This document shows, one piece after another, positions 36,684 to 46,209 of a DNA stretch of 64,000 bases. Under the pieces are notes generated by a model. It had not been told where the DNA came from and did no database searches. It worked only from the letters and a program-made list of their open reading frames with translations. How positions within the stretch are numbered: position 1 is the first letter of the stretch; each line of letters opens with the position of its first letter. The translations under genes and the position numbers were made by a program. Source of the DNA: Archangium sp. (GTDB lineage: Bacteria > Myxococcota > Myxococcia > Myxococcales > Myxococcaceae); NCBI GenBank assembly GCA_022843845.1, contig JALHMW010000009.1, positions 104,582 through 168,581 on the forward strand, in the 5' to 3' direction.

Positions 36684-38262
36684 CCGGCAGCCACACCTCG
36701 AACAGCGCCCCACGGCCCGGCGCGCTCTCGACACGAACTTCTCCGCCGAGCGCGCGCACGATGTTGTGAGCGATCGACAACCCCAGGCCGGTGCCTTGAC
36801 CGACCGGCTTGGTGGTGAAGAACGGCGTGAAGAGCTTCGAGCGCACCTCCGGCGTGATGCCGTGGCCGAAGTCGCGCACTCCGACGACCACCCGATCGCC
36901 CTCGCGGCGCGTCGACACCAGGACCTCGCGGCGGCCACCTTCCGCTGGCAGCGCCTGCAGGGCGTTCATCACCAGCGTCAGGAACACCTGCCCCAGGCGC
37001 GGCTCGACGGCCGTCACCGTTCCAACGTTCGAGTACTGCCGAATGATGGTCGCCTGCGCCTTCATGATCGGCACCTGAGCGAGGTTGATCACCGTGTCGA
37101 GCGCCTTCTCCACCAGCACCGGAACGACGGCCTCGTGCTCGCCCGTGTGCCGGGAGAACGTGAGCAGATCTTTCACGATGCTCTGAATGCGGTGGGTGCC
37201 GTCGAGGGTCTCGGTGATCAGCTCCCGGTGCTCGGCGCTGCCTGCAGCCGGCTGCTCGTGCTCGTCGCTCAACGCCCGCAGGTTGGCCTGCACGTAGGCC
37301 AGCGGGTTGTTGATCTCGTGCGCGACCCCCGCCACCATTCGGCCCATCGTCTCGAGGCGGTCGGTCATCATCAGCCGCTCTTCGAGCTGCTTGCGCTCGG
37401 TGACGTCGCGCAAGATCACCACCAGCGAGCCGCTCTCGTCTTTCAGCGGCGCGAGCGAGGCCTCGAACGAACGTCCGCTGCTCGAGAACTCGAGCCGGGT
37501 CGCCTTCGAGACGAACCCAGCGCTCAAGCGCTCGGCCTCAGCGCCCACGGAGAGCAGCGTCGCCAACGGCTTTCCGACCGCGGCTGGAGCGCTCACTGCG
37601 AACAGCGACTCGGCGCGTGGGCTCCAGTCCTTCACCAGCCCTGCCTGGTCGACGACGACGATGGCGTCGGTCGCCGACTCGAAGATCGCCTCGAGGTGCG
37701 CCGACTGAGCCTTGATGGTCTCGAGGTGCGATTCCCGAACGGCCGAGGCGATGACCGTCAGCGCCAGGATGAAGCCGAGCAGGAACATCGGCAGCACGTA
37801 GTCGGGCGTCGTCAGCGAAGGGTGCAGGCCCCCGAAGGTGATGAAGCACAGCATCGCCGCGATGGCCGCGCTGAGCGTCGCGCGGGTGTTCATGAAGATG
37901 GCGGCGTACAGCGCTCCGGCCGAGCCGTAGAGCATGCTCACCACGGCGCGCACGCGCTCTGGCTCGAGGAAGCCCGAGAGGTTTCCGCCGATCACCGACG
38001 TGACGATCAAGGTGATGACGGCCACCCGGTAGTGCCTGGTGCGGCTCAGGCCGTAGGCCACGAAGCCCAGGGCCGTCTCACCAAGGCCGACCCCCCACTC
38101 CCCCAGCGTCAGCGACTGCGCCCGCGTCGCGATCGCGGTCCCGATGGTGAGGCACCAGACGGGCACCATGAACACGAGCGCCGAGGCGAGCAGCTTCGCC
38201 TGTCGTCGCTCGAGATCGTCGACGAGGCCCGGCGACGGCTCGGTCAGTCTTCTCCACGACAC
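36646..38262 (-). CDS. Membrane-bound PAS sensor histidine kinase
   Basis: 538 residues from a GTG at 38262. Five or six membrane helices to about residue 175, a short coiled linker, a PAS domain (about 190-290; AIFESATDAIVVVDQAGLV), then a HisKA with the phosphoacceptor His315 in GVAHEINNP, and a HATPase_c with GTGLGLSIAHNIV near the end. It is probably an orphan kinase; no response-regulator gene adjoins it. It converges on pckG with a 38-bp overlap, so their transcripts are antisense at the 3' ends. Confidence 0.9.
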   Translation of the reverse strand: MSWRRLTEPSPGLVDDLERRQAKLLASALVFMVPVWCLTIGTAIATRAQSLTLGEWGVGLGETALGFVAYGLSRTRHYRVAVITLIVTSVIGGNLSGFLEPERVRAVVSMLYGSAGALYAAIFMNTRATLSAAIAAMLCFITFGGLHPSLTTPDYVLPMFLLGFILALTVIASAVRESHLETIKAQSAHLEAIFESATDAIVVVDQAGLVKDWSPRAESLFAVSAPAAVGKPLATLLSVGAEAERLSAGFVSKATRLEFSSSGRSFEASLAPLKDESGSLVVILRDVTERKQLEERLMMTDRLETMGRMVAGVAHEINNPLAYVQANLRALSDEHEQPAAGSAEHRELITETLDGTHRIQSIVKDLLTFSRHTGEHEAVVPVLVEKALDTVINLAQVPIMKAQATIIRQYSNVGTVTAVEPRLGQVFLTLVMNALQALPAEGGRREVLVSTRREGDRVVVGVRDFGHGITPEVRSKLFTPFFTTKPVGQGTGLGLSIAHNIVRALGGEVRVESAPGRGALFEVWLPVSPEGVTAAAGE

Positions 38263-38309
38263 CCGCTCACCCTATGCCCATCGGCCGCGCACGCGACTTT
38301 TCGCACGGC

Positions 38310-39248
38310 TCACGCCCGACTGGGTGCCAGGCCTTTCGCGCCGGGCTCCTCTGCCCACAGGCCTCTGAGCCACTCGAAGCAGAAGACCGGCATCAGCGCT
38401 CCCGTGAGGTACATGCTGAAGCTCTCGACCGGCAACACCCAGGCGTAGAGTCCGAGCGTCTGCTGGCTGTTCCACACCCACCAGCCACGTCCGCAGGCGA
38501 GCAGCTCGACGAAGAGCGCGAACGGAAAGTAGGTCGCCACGACGATCAACACGGTTCGCCAGCGCAGGCGGTGCGCGACGGCCGCTCCAAGCGCGAACGT
38601 GCCGCCCCACCCCAACAGCTGCACGATCGTCCACCCGTATTGCTTCGGGCCCGCGCTGTAGCGAACCGCTCCGGCGGCGTCGACGAACGCAGGCGTGGTG
38701 ACATCGAGCGGAATTGGAGCCGCCAGGAGTGCCAGCGCGATGAAGACGCCTGCGAGCACGAAGGCCACCACCGACGCGCGCTTGAAGAACCTGACCAGGC
38801 CCACCGCGCGCGCCTCTCCCAACACCGGCTCGTCGGGCCGGGCCCGCGAGAGCTCGAGGAACCACAAGATGGGAATGTTGAGGAGCAGCGGGTACGAGAG
38901 GAACTCCTCGAGCGGAATCGCGCCCAGCGTGAGCCCCGAGAGCGGGTCGAACCCTTCGTAGAAGCACCAGTACCGCGCGGCGATCGCCAACAGCTCGGCG
39001 ATGGCCGACAACGCGATGAAGCCGCCGCTGGTGACGATGAAGCCCATGCGGTTGGACTCGTCGAGCCGCGGGTAGACCCGCGCCAGCAGCCACACCATCG
39101 GCACCAGCATCACCGTCAACTCGTGCAGCAGGTACCAGGGTGCCTTCAGGCCTGCGGCGTCGGCAATCGCCCGCGCGAGCACCATGACCACCACGAGGAG
39201 CGACAGGCCGATGAGCGGCTTCAACACGGCGGTCTCGGTGCGGTTCAT
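38310..39248 (-). CDS. Lycopene cyclase-type membrane protein (CrtYcd-like), second of pair
   Basis: 312 residues, about eight membrane helices, from an ATG overlapping the upstream stop as ATGA. Two related halves: the first has IPLEEFLSYP with the PLEE signature at 112-115, the second a divergent LPVESFSMYL motif near residue 280. This is the layout of the heterodimeric/fused lycopene cyclases of Gram-positives and myxobacteria, where each half corresponds to CrtYc or CrtYd. Together with its neighbour it would form ionone end groups. A duplicated function or a partner complex is equally possible. Confidence 0.75.
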   Translation of the reverse strand: MNRTETAVLKPLIGLSLLVVVMVLARAIADAAGLKAPWYLLHELTVMLVPMVWLLARVYPRLDESNRMGFIVTSGGFIALSAIAELLAIAARYWCFYEGFDPLSGLTLGAIPLEEFLSYPLLLNIPILWFLELSRARPDEPVLGEARAVGLVRFFKRASVVAFVLAGVFIALALLAAPIPLDVTTPAFVDAAGAVRYSAGPKQYGWTIVQLLGWGGTFALGAAVAHRLRWRTVLIVVATYFPFALFVELLACGRGWWVWNSQQTLGLYAWVLPVESFSMYLTGALMPVFCFEWLRGLWAEEPGAKGLAPSRA

Positions 39249-40117
39249 GTGGAGCTCCGGCGAAGGCGCAAGGCCTCGAAGAGAACGGCGGTGGTGACGG
39301 GCGCGAGCACCCAGACGACGACGGCTTCGATGGGGACGCCGAAGAGCGTGCGGCCGAGCGTGGCGTCGGGCTGGTAGCCCCACCACCCACGAGGCACCGC
39401 GAGCCCCGCTTCCCAGACGAGCGACGAGACGAAGAGCACCGCCATCGTCACCAGCAGCGCGGGCACGTTCAGTCGCGCGCGCACCACCGGCCACAGCAGC
39501 AACGTCACCGGCAACGGCACCAGGCTCAGGTACGTCCAGTACGAGGGCGTCGAGCCGTCGGCGAGCACGACTCCGGCCACGACGAGCGCCAGTGGAGCCA
39601 TCGCCGCCTCGAGCCAGCCCGGAGCGCCACGCCGGACGCCAACGCGCGCGGCGAGCGGCACCAGCACCTCGTCGGCCCACGCGTAGCCCAGCAGCATGGT
39701 GAGGAAGCCCAGCCCGTAGAACGCGAACTCCTCGAGTGGAATCGGGTGCGCCCAGTCGACGCCCGTGAGGTCGAACGCAGGCACCGACAGCCCCGAGACT
39801 GCCGCGCCATCGGGGTACGTGAAGAAGTCGTCGGCGAAGAGCAGGTTCAGCACCACGCCCATCGGCACCAGCACGGCCCACGCCCCGAGCAGCGGGCGCT
39901 GCAGCCGCTGGAGCACGTGGTGACCCGAGAGGCTGCGGGCGATCGCGAGCGAGGGCACGGCGAAGACGAGCAGGCTCCATGTGTAGCCCGACTCCGACGC
40001 CAGCACCGCCGGGAGAAAGGTGGCCGGCACCACCAGCGCGCTGAACAGGGCGAGCGACAGCCAGGCCGGCGTGACGACGGGCCGGCGGAGCGGAATGAGA
40101 GCGAGCAACGCGTGCAT
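39245..40117 (-). CDS. Lycopene cyclase-type membrane protein (CrtYcd-like), first of pair
   Basis: 290 residues from the ATG at 40117. Membrane helices in two halves; PLEE at 127-130 (HPIPLEEFAFYG) and a second, weaker GVPIEAVVVW about residue 262. Between them is a hydrophobic connector. It is the sister of the following gene, coupled by a four-base overlap, and the pair probably acts together. The carotenoid desaturase/P450 cassette is 10 kb away, so end-group chemistry is split over two loci in this window. Confidence 0.75.
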   Translation of the reverse strand: MHALLALIPLRRPVVTPAWLSLALFSALVVPATFLPAVLASESGYTWSLLVFAVPSLAIARSLSGHHVLQRLQRPLLGAWAVLVPMGVVLNLLFADDFFTYPDGAAVSGLSVPAFDLTGVDWAHPIPLEEFAFYGLGFLTMLLGYAWADEVLVPLAARVGVRRGAPGWLEAAMAPLALVVAGVVLADGSTPSYWTYLSLVPLPVTLLLWPVVRARLNVPALLVTMAVLFVSSLVWEAGLAVPRGWWGYQPDATLGRTLFGVPIEAVVVWVLAPVTTAVLFEALRLRRSST

Positions 40118-40303
40118 GGCCAGGGCGCAGAAGCACGCCGCTCGCCATCGACACCCGGTGACTTCTGCCGAGCGAGCCCTGCGCCAGCGGCGAAGTGCGC
40201 CGAGGCCGCCCAGCGCGAGCTGCCGGCTCCCGCGTCAGAAGCCCGACGCGTCAACCTTGCGACGCGCTGGATCCACCGTCGCCACCGTGTAGGCTCCGCG
40301 CCC

Positions 40304-41116
40304 ATGGCACGACGTCTTGCCTTCCTCGTGGTGGCGCTGGCCGGGCTCACCCACGCCGCGCCCAGCGCACGCGCCACCGCCCTCGCGAAGGACGCCGAGC
40401 GTCTCTACAAAGACGGGCAATACAAAGAGGCCGCCAGGCTGCTCGAAGAGGCGCAGGGGCTCGAGGCCAACCCAAAGTTCCTCTACAACATGGCCCGCGC
40501 GTACGATCAGGCCGGCGAGCTTCAGCCAGCCCTCGACGCCTACCGGAAATACGTCGGCCTCCCCACCACCGAGTCCGAGCCCGACCTGGTGAAGAAGGCC
40601 AACCTCGCGATGGACAGACTGCGCCAACTGCTCGCGCGGCAGGAGGCCGACTCGCGCATTCGCGACGCCGAGAAGGAGCGCCTCGAGAAGGAAGCGAAAG
40701 ACGCCCGCGAACGAGCCGAGGCCGAGGCTGAAAAGGGACGCCGCCAGAAGGCCCAGTTCGAAGCGAAGGAGAAGGCGCAGACGGAGACCCAGCAGACGAA
40801 GGCGAGCGGCCGGAAGACGGCGGCCTTCGTCGTGGGCGGCGTCGGCGTCGGCGCCCTCGTGCTCGGGCTCACCTTCGGGCTGCTGTCCAACGGCTCCAAG
40901 CAGGCGTTTCGCGGCGCGACGACCGTCGACGACAAGCGCGCGCAGCAGTCAGCGACCCTCACCCAGTCGGTCGTCGCCGACGTCTCGCTGCTGGTGGGCG
41001 TCGCCTGCGCGGTGACGGCCATCATCCTCTTCCCGAAGGGTGAGCCCGACGGGGCGGTCGCCTTCATTCCCCTGCCCGGTGGCGGCGCGCTCGGAGCCCT
41101 CACGTGGAATTTCTGA
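40304..41116 (+). CDS. TPR and coiled-coil membrane protein
   Basis: 270 residues from the ATG at 40304; the longer frame upstream overlaps the divergent cyclase gene. Signal peptide, then TPR helices (RLYKDGQYKEAARLLEEAQ, FLYNMARAYDQAGELQPALDAYRKY), a highly charged coiled coil about 95-170, and two membrane segments (AAFVVGGVGVGALVLGL and LLVGVACAVTAIIL). It begins a three-gene run with the receptor lipoprotein. Confidence 0.7.
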   Translation: MARRLAFLVVALAGLTHAAPSARATALAKDAERLYKDGQYKEAARLLEEAQGLEANPKFLYNMARAYDQAGELQPALDAYRKYVGLPTTESEPDLVKKANLAMDRLRQLLARQEADSRIRDAEKERLEKEAKDARERAEAEAEKGRRQKAQFEAKEKAQTETQQTKASGRKTAAFVVGGVGVGALVLGLTFGLLSNGSKQAFRGATTVDDKRAQQSATLTQSVVADVSLLVGVACAVTAIILFPKGEPDGAVAFIPLPGGGALGALTWNF

Positions 41117-42555
41117 TGACCCGAGTCTCTCGACGACTGAGCCTGCTGACGCTCGCGGTGCTGGCGCTCGGCTCGACCTGTACGTTGATCAACGGCAGCG
41201 GGTTCGAGGAGTGCACCGTCGACACGGAGTGCACCGGAAGCCAGGTCTGCCTTCAGCGCTACTGCTTGCCGATGCCCGCGCAGTGCCGCCGCGACGTGGG
41301 CGCCTTCGACAAGCCGAACTCGATTCGCCTCGCGGCCCTGCTGCCACTCTCAGAGGTGCTCGACGGTGGCGCCGAGGTCATCGACGACAGCGAAGTGGCC
41401 GGGCTCAACGCGATGGAGCTCGCGATCGAAGACGTCAACGGGAGCGCCGGCATCAACAACCGGCTCTTCTCGCTCTACGTCTGCAACACCCGACGAAACT
41501 CCGAGACGCTGGCTGAGCAGGCGACGTGGGCCGTCACCCAGCTCGGCGTCCCCGCGGTCATCACCTCAGGGAGCGGTCAGACCCTCGCTGCTGCGGGAGC
41601 TCCCGCGCTCATCGACGCTGGCACGATGATCATCTCGGCCACCGCGACCAGCCCCGAGCTGACCGGCAGCTTTCAGCGGAGCGGCTCGACGTGGCGGGTG
41701 GCGCCTCCCGATACGCTCCAGGTCCTGGTGATGGCCAGAACCCTGCTCGGCGAGCTCGAGTACTCGGGCGCAACCACGATGGCGGTCCTCTACGAAGACA
41801 GCTCGTACGGCCGCGGCATCGCGTCGATTCTCCGTGAGCGCCTGGTTGCCCTCGGGAAGACCTCGGAGACCCGCTCGTACACCAAGCCGGTGAATACCAG
41901 CATGGCGACGAGCTTCCTCGAGACCTTTCACAACAGCTCGCCGGACGCGGGCGTCGGACCTCGGCCGAAGGCGACGGTCTTCGTCGGGTTCCCCAGCGAG
42001 ATCGTCCCGGTGATCGCTGCAGCCAGCACGAACCCGACGCTCTCGTTCGCTTCGGGGCATCGCTGGTTCTTCTCCGACTCCGCCAAGGATCCAGCGATCG
42101 TCACCGCGCAGACCCTCGGACAGCTCAGAGGCGCGCTCGGCACGACCCCGGCCCAGGGCACGGGGACTGCGTACGCCGATTTCCGGTCGCGGTATCGAGA
42201 CCGGTTCCGCATCGATGCCAACGACTTCTCATACACCTCGCATAGCTACGACGCCGCGTTTCTGGTGATGCTCGCAGCGGCCTACGCGACCCGCGACAAC
42301 GGCGCGCTGACCGGCGGCCGCATGAGCGAGGCGTTGACGAAGGTCTCGGTGGGCACGGGCACGAGCTTCAGGCTCAGCCCGATGACGTGGCGTGATGCGT
42401 CGGCCGCGCTCGCCTCGGGCCGCTCGGTGAACCTCGACGGAACCAGCGGCCAGCTCGACTTCGATCTCGACGCTGGCGCGCCCGCGTCTCCCTACGAAGT
42501 GTGGCAGGTGACTGATGGCGGGTCGTTCACGACCGTGAGGCTGGTGAATCCGTGA
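41116..42555 (+). CDS. Lipoprotein with type-I periplasmic-binding (receptor) fold
   Basis: 479 residues from the ATG at 41116, which shares one base with the previous stop (TGATG). Signal peptide and lipobox LGSTC, then a short Cys-rich stretch (EECTVDTECTGSQVCLQRYC) and a ligand-binding domain of the branched-chain-amino-acid receptor class (GAEVIDDSEVAGLNAMELAIEDVN, VAVITSGSGQ, VLYEDSSYGRG). No permease or ATPase genes adjoin, so it is more likely a ligand sensor than a transport partner. Coupled to the next gene. Confidence 0.75.
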   Translation: MTRVSRRLSLLTLAVLALGSTCTLINGSGFEECTVDTECTGSQVCLQRYCLPMPAQCRRDVGAFDKPNSIRLAALLPLSEVLDGGAEVIDDSEVAGLNAMELAIEDVNGSAGINNRLFSLYVCNTRRNSETLAEQATWAVTQLGVPAVITSGSGQTLAAAGAPALIDAGTMIISATATSPELTGSFQRSGSTWRVAPPDTLQVLVMARTLLGELEYSGATTMAVLYEDSSYGRGIASILRERLVALGKTSETRSYTKPVNTSMATSFLETFHNSSPDAGVGPRPKATVFVGFPSEIVPVIAAASTNPTLSFASGHRWFFSDSAKDPAIVTAQTLGQLRGALGTTPAQGTGTAYADFRSRYRDRFRIDANDFSYTSHSYDAAFLVMLAAAYATRDNGALTGGRMSEALTKVSVGTGTSFRLSPMTWRDASAALASGRSVNLDGTSGQLDFDLDAGAPASPYEVWQVTDGGSFTTVRLVNP

Positions 42556-43121
42556 TGCGCGCTGGGCTGGTGGTGATGGCGATGGTGTTGGTGGCGTGCC
42601 CCAAGCGGGCCGCGCCAGCGGTGACGGCCAAGACCATTCGGCTGCTCTCCGAGACGGCCGAACGCGAGACGGCGCAATTGACCGAGCTCCGAAAGGACCT
42701 CGAGATCGACACCCGCGACTTCGACCGAACGCCGCACGTGGTGGCGACAGGCGAAACGCCGCTGTTCTCGGCGGAAGGCGCCGACGTGCGGCTCTACGGC
42801 GACGAGGCCGCGTCGAAGGGCTTCTCGGTCGACAACATCATCTTGCTCGAGGTGTTGGGCGCCGACGGCAAGGTGCTGCGCAACGCCGTCATCGGCTACT
42901 CCGACCCGGTGTCACAGGGCCGCGAGACGATCGACAACCTCGGGCGCCAGGCGTTCTCATTCGAAGCGGGAGAGCTGAACCTCGCGCCCGTGCTGCCCGA
43001 ACACGGCAGCTTCAGGCTCCGCGCCACGGTGCTCGACTACTTCGGCGTCGGCAAAGTGAGCGACGTCTTCGTGCGCGTCGAGCCCAAGGCGTCGTCGTCG
43101 GACGAGCTGCGCGGGCAGTAG
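42555..43121 (+). CDS. Small lipoprotein of unknown function
   Basis: 188 residues from the ATG at 42555 (GTG at 42552 also possible and overlaps the stop as GTGA). Lipobox VLVAC. The mature part starts with a heptad-like helix (SETAERETAQLTELRKDL) and continues as a beta-rich region (FSVDNIILLEVLGADGKVLRNAVIGY). No family recognised. It ends the TPR/receptor operon and converges on the hydrolase-like lipoprotein. Confidence 0.65.
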   Translation: MRAGLVVMAMVLVACPKRAAPAVTAKTIRLLSETAERETAQLTELRKDLEIDTRDFDRTPHVVATGETPLFSAEGADVRLYGDEAASKGFSVDNIILLEVLGADGKVLRNAVIGYSDPVSQGRETIDNLGRQAFSFEAGELNLAPVLPEHGSFRLRATVLDYFGVGKVSDVFVRVEPKASSSDELRGQ

Positions 43122-43126
43122 CTTCT

Positions 43127-45049
43127 TCAGTTCGGGTCGCAGGCGCCGTCGCACGTCTGCACGATCTGCCCGTCGTCGAAGAACCCCTTCAACTGGCGCA
43201 GCGCTGACGGCTGCCCCCGCACCGCCTCGTGCACGGGCGTGTTCACCAGCGGGAAGTCGGCCTTGCGGTAGTACGCGTCGGCGTCGCCCACCTTGAAGTC
43301 GAAGATCTGCAGCCCACTCGTGGCCGGGAAGCCCTGCGTCTCGAGGCCGTACGGCACCGCTGGTGACGGCGCGAAGACCTTCAGGCCCAGCAGGCGCGCG
43401 TGCAGCCAGCTCCCGAGGTTGGGCACTGACGAGTCCATCAGGCCGATCTGCATCAACAGCTGCTTCGGAGCGTTCCCCGGCAATGGCGCCTGCTGCAGGA
43501 ACACGGCGAAGCTCGCGGGGTCGATGCGATCGAGCGGCCGCTGAATCAACGCGAGGAACTTCTGCTGCTCGAGCGGCTCGGTCAGGCTCACCTCGAGCAG
43601 CTCGAAGAGGCGCCTGAAGGCCTCGGCGCGAATCATCATCGACGTCAGCCCTGCGCCGCCCACGTTGAAGGCGAGCTTCGTGGTGATTGGGTTGAGCGCG
43701 TTCATCGTGCCGCCGAGAATGTGGCCCTGGCTGATGCCGAGGTACGCGTCGGCCTTGCCCGTCACGAGCGGAACGCCAGGCGAGCGCTCGAAGGCGGGCA
43801 GCGTGCCGAGCCGCTCCGCTGCCTTCGTCAGCACGAGCCAGTTCGCCATGCCCTGGTGCACCCGCTCCGTGAGACGGGTCGACTGCGTCAGCCGCCCCGT
43901 CAACGCGTCACCGACGATCGCGATGTCGCTGAGCGCCATGCCCCACCACTCGGTGGCCAGCATCGTGCGCTTCACCTCTGAGGCGATGCGGCGCGCCGCG
44001 CCCGAGTCGACCTCCTCGAGGTTTCCGAAGAAGCCATGGCCGTAGAGGAACACCGGCGAAGGCCCCGGGGCCGCCTCGACGGTGCGCGGAATGACGCCGA
44101 TGAACGGGAAGGCGACGGTGCCTTCCTGCTTCACGCGGCCCTCGTCGTCTCGCAAGAGCACGCACCCCGCCTGCGCGTTGTCGCTGCAGAACCTCGGGCC
44201 GGTGATGGTGCCCTTGACGATGCGGAAGGTGTCGGCCGGGCCCTGCTCGTTCACCGACGACACCACGACGTCGGCCACGTTCGTCTCGAGCCACGAGAGC
44301 GTCAGCTCCCGCACGCGCAGCATGTCGCGCGTCGCCCACTCACGACTGCCGGTGGTGAACTCCCAGGCCAGCTGCAGCTCGGAGCGCGCCACGCCCGCCG
44401 CCTTCGCCGCCGGCACGATTCGATCGTCGAACGCGCGCGAGAGCCCGTCGAAGGCCGGGTCACCGCTCGTCTGCCCATCGCGCAGCCGCCGAAACCCCTC
44501 GGGCGCTGGAGCGAGCGCACCCGCTGGCGTCTTCGCGCCCGCGACGAGCACCACGTAGCGCGTCTTCTGCTTCAGGCCGCCGAAGGCGCGCAACACCAGC
44601 GCCTGCCGCGTCAGGTCCTTCGCGCGGGGATCGAGATCGACGAAGTGCGCGACCGGCTCGAAGGTGGCGCCGTCGAGGAGCAGCGTGTTCGAGGTGGCCT
44701 TCGACAGACTGCGCTCGCCGCCCTGCTCCAGCGTCACGAAGCCTTCGGGTGAGAGCTCGACGCCCAGCGTCGCGACGATCGTCGGCACCGTCGAGAACCC
44801 ATCGAGCGGCACGTCGACCGTCACGTCGTAGCGTTTGCCGTCCTTCGAGGTCGGCGCCGCCGCCTGCCCGACCGCGATGCGAAAGCCGGTGGGCTGACGG
44901 GCATCGACGACCTGGAAGAAGTCAGACGGGTACGGCAACAGACAGTCGGCCCCGGCGAGCAGCGGCTGGCACCCCGCGGGCACCTCGAGCGGCTTCAGCG
45001 AGGGCGCGCAGCCCAGGCACAACACGACACCCACCAGGACGGCACGCAT
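43127..45049 (-). CDS. Alpha/beta-hydrolase-like lipoprotein
   Basis: 640 residues with an AAGGAG site before the ATG. Lipobox LCLGC. An oxyanion-like LYGHGFFG block (335-342) and a nucleophile elbow GISQG (Ser440) indicate an alpha/beta-hydrolase fold, preceded by a ~300-residue domain of unknown nature that includes several Cys. It may be a surface esterase or lipase. The catalytic Asp and His cannot be assigned with confidence. Confidence 0.7.
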   Translation of the reverse strand: MRAVLVGVVLCLGCAPSLKPLEVPAGCQPLLAGADCLLPYPSDFFQVVDARQPTGFRIAVGQAAAPTSKDGKRYDVTVDVPLDGFSTVPTIVATLGVELSPEGFVTLEQGGERSLSKATSNTLLLDGATFEPVAHFVDLDPRAKDLTRQALVLRAFGGLKQKTRYVVLVAGAKTPAGALAPAPEGFRRLRDGQTSGDPAFDGLSRAFDDRIVPAAKAAGVARSELQLAWEFTTGSREWATRDMLRVRELTLSWLETNVADVVVSSVNEQGPADTFRIVKGTITGPRFCSDNAQAGCVLLRDDEGRVKQEGTVAFPFIGVIPRTVEAAPGPSPVFLYGHGFFGNLEEVDSGAARRIASEVKRTMLATEWWGMALSDIAIVGDALTGRLTQSTRLTERVHQGMANWLVLTKAAERLGTLPAFERSPGVPLVTGKADAYLGISQGHILGGTMNALNPITTKLAFNVGGAGLTSMMIRAEAFRRLFELLEVSLTEPLEQQKFLALIQRPLDRIDPASFAVFLQQAPLPGNAPKQLLMQIGLMDSSVPNLGSWLHARLLGLKVFAPSPAVPYGLETQGFPATSGLQIFDFKVGDADAYYRKADFPLVNTPVHEAVRGQPSALRQLKGFFDDGQIVQTCDGACDPN

Positions 45050-45139
45050 GCGGCGACTCCTTGAAGGCCACCCGCATGGCAGACGATGAGGCAGCGCGCA
45101 CGCTCGAGCCGGTTTCCAGAACCAGCTCGACGTTTCGCT

Positions 45140-46099
45140 TCAGAAGTTGAGGATGCCAGATGGCAGTCCGCTGCCCGCGCACTGCAGGCCGATGCAGATG
45201 TTGCACCGGCCGTTATTGACTCTGCAGACGTCTCCTTCGGTGAGCGGGAGCGGCGGCTGGTTGTTGTTCACCACGACGCCCGTGATGACCACGGCGCCGA
45301 CCGCGACGGCTGCCACACCTGCCCAGAAGTACCAGCGGCCATAGATGGGCGTCTCTTCGACGGTGGTGGTGACGGCCGGGCCCGTGACGAGCGAGGGATC
45401 TTCGTCAGGCGTCAGCTTCGTCTCGGCCGGCCGATCGCTCGTGGCCACCACCGTCGTGGTGGTGCCCGGGTTGAACTTCACGACGACCGGGTAGTCCTTG
45501 CCGGCGATCAGGGTGAGCCGCTTGATGTCGTCCTTGAAGCCCGTCTTGCGAACGTTGATCTCCGTCACACCCGCGGGCACCTCGAGCTCACTGATGGGCG
45601 CCGTGCCGGCCAGGCGGCCGTTCACGAACACCTGCGCTTCGGGGACGTCGCTGGTGACGGACAGGATGGCGTTGACGGCGGTCAGCTTCGCCTCGACGTC
45701 CACCGTCTTGCCGCTGAGGACAGTCACCTTCTTCACGAAGTCGGCGTAGCCGAGCCGGCGAACCTTCACCGAGTGCTCCCCGACGGGAAGGGTCTGCGGG
45801 CCGATGGGGAAAGGCCCCACGTCCTTGTTGTCGATGGACACGATGGCGTTCGAGAGGCCCTGGGGCAGCTTGATGTTCAGGTCGCCCTTCGACGACGCCA
45901 GCGGCGCGAGATCGTCGTCTTCGACGAGCGCTTTGACGGCCGGCTTGACTGCGGGCTTCGGCTTCGGGGCCGGCTTGGGCTTCGCGGCGGGTTTGGGCTT
46001 CTTCGGCGCGAGCGGCGCCAGATCATCGTCGTCCTGGGCGAAGGACGTCTGCGAGAAAGCAAAAACCGCCAGGAGGAGCCAGGGCAGGAGGCGCGTCAT
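45140..46099 (-). CDS. PEGA-domain membrane-anchored protein
   Basis: 319 residues from the ATG at 46099; codons further upstream belong to no homologous region. Signal peptide ending SFAQ, a Lys/Pro/Ala-rich linker (PKPAAKPKPAPKP), two PEGA-type beta domains (VSIDNKDVGPFPIGPQTLPVGEH and VFVNGRLAGTAPISELEVPAG) and a C-terminal membrane helix with a Cys-rich tail (CRVNNGRCNICIGLQC). PEGA domains often accompany surface layers and secretion or kinase systems. The 110 bp to the next plus-strand gene contains divergent starts. Confidence 0.75.
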   Translation of the reverse strand: MTRLLPWLLLAVFAFSQTSFAQDDDDLAPLAPKKPKPAAKPKPAPKPKPAVKPAVKALVEDDDLAPLASSKGDLNIKLPQGLSNAIVSIDNKDVGPFPIGPQTLPVGEHSVKVRRLGYADFVKKVTVLSGKTVDVEAKLTAVNAILSVTSDVPEAQVFVNGRLAGTAPISELEVPAGVTEINVRKTGFKDDIKRLTLIAGKDYPVVVKFNPGTTTTVVATSDRPAETKLTPDEDPSLVTGPAVTTTVEETPIYGRWYFWAGVAAVAVGAVVITGVVVNNNQPPLPLTEGDVCRVNNGRCNICIGLQCAGSGLPSGILNF

Positions 46100-46209
46100 C
46101 AGCTGCGACTCTATTCCGGCCACGCAGGGCCGTCGACCAGCACGCAGATGGTTCTCTCGAATCTGCAGGAGCGGAAATGACGCTAGGGTGCGCCGGCCTT
46201 CGACGCCCG

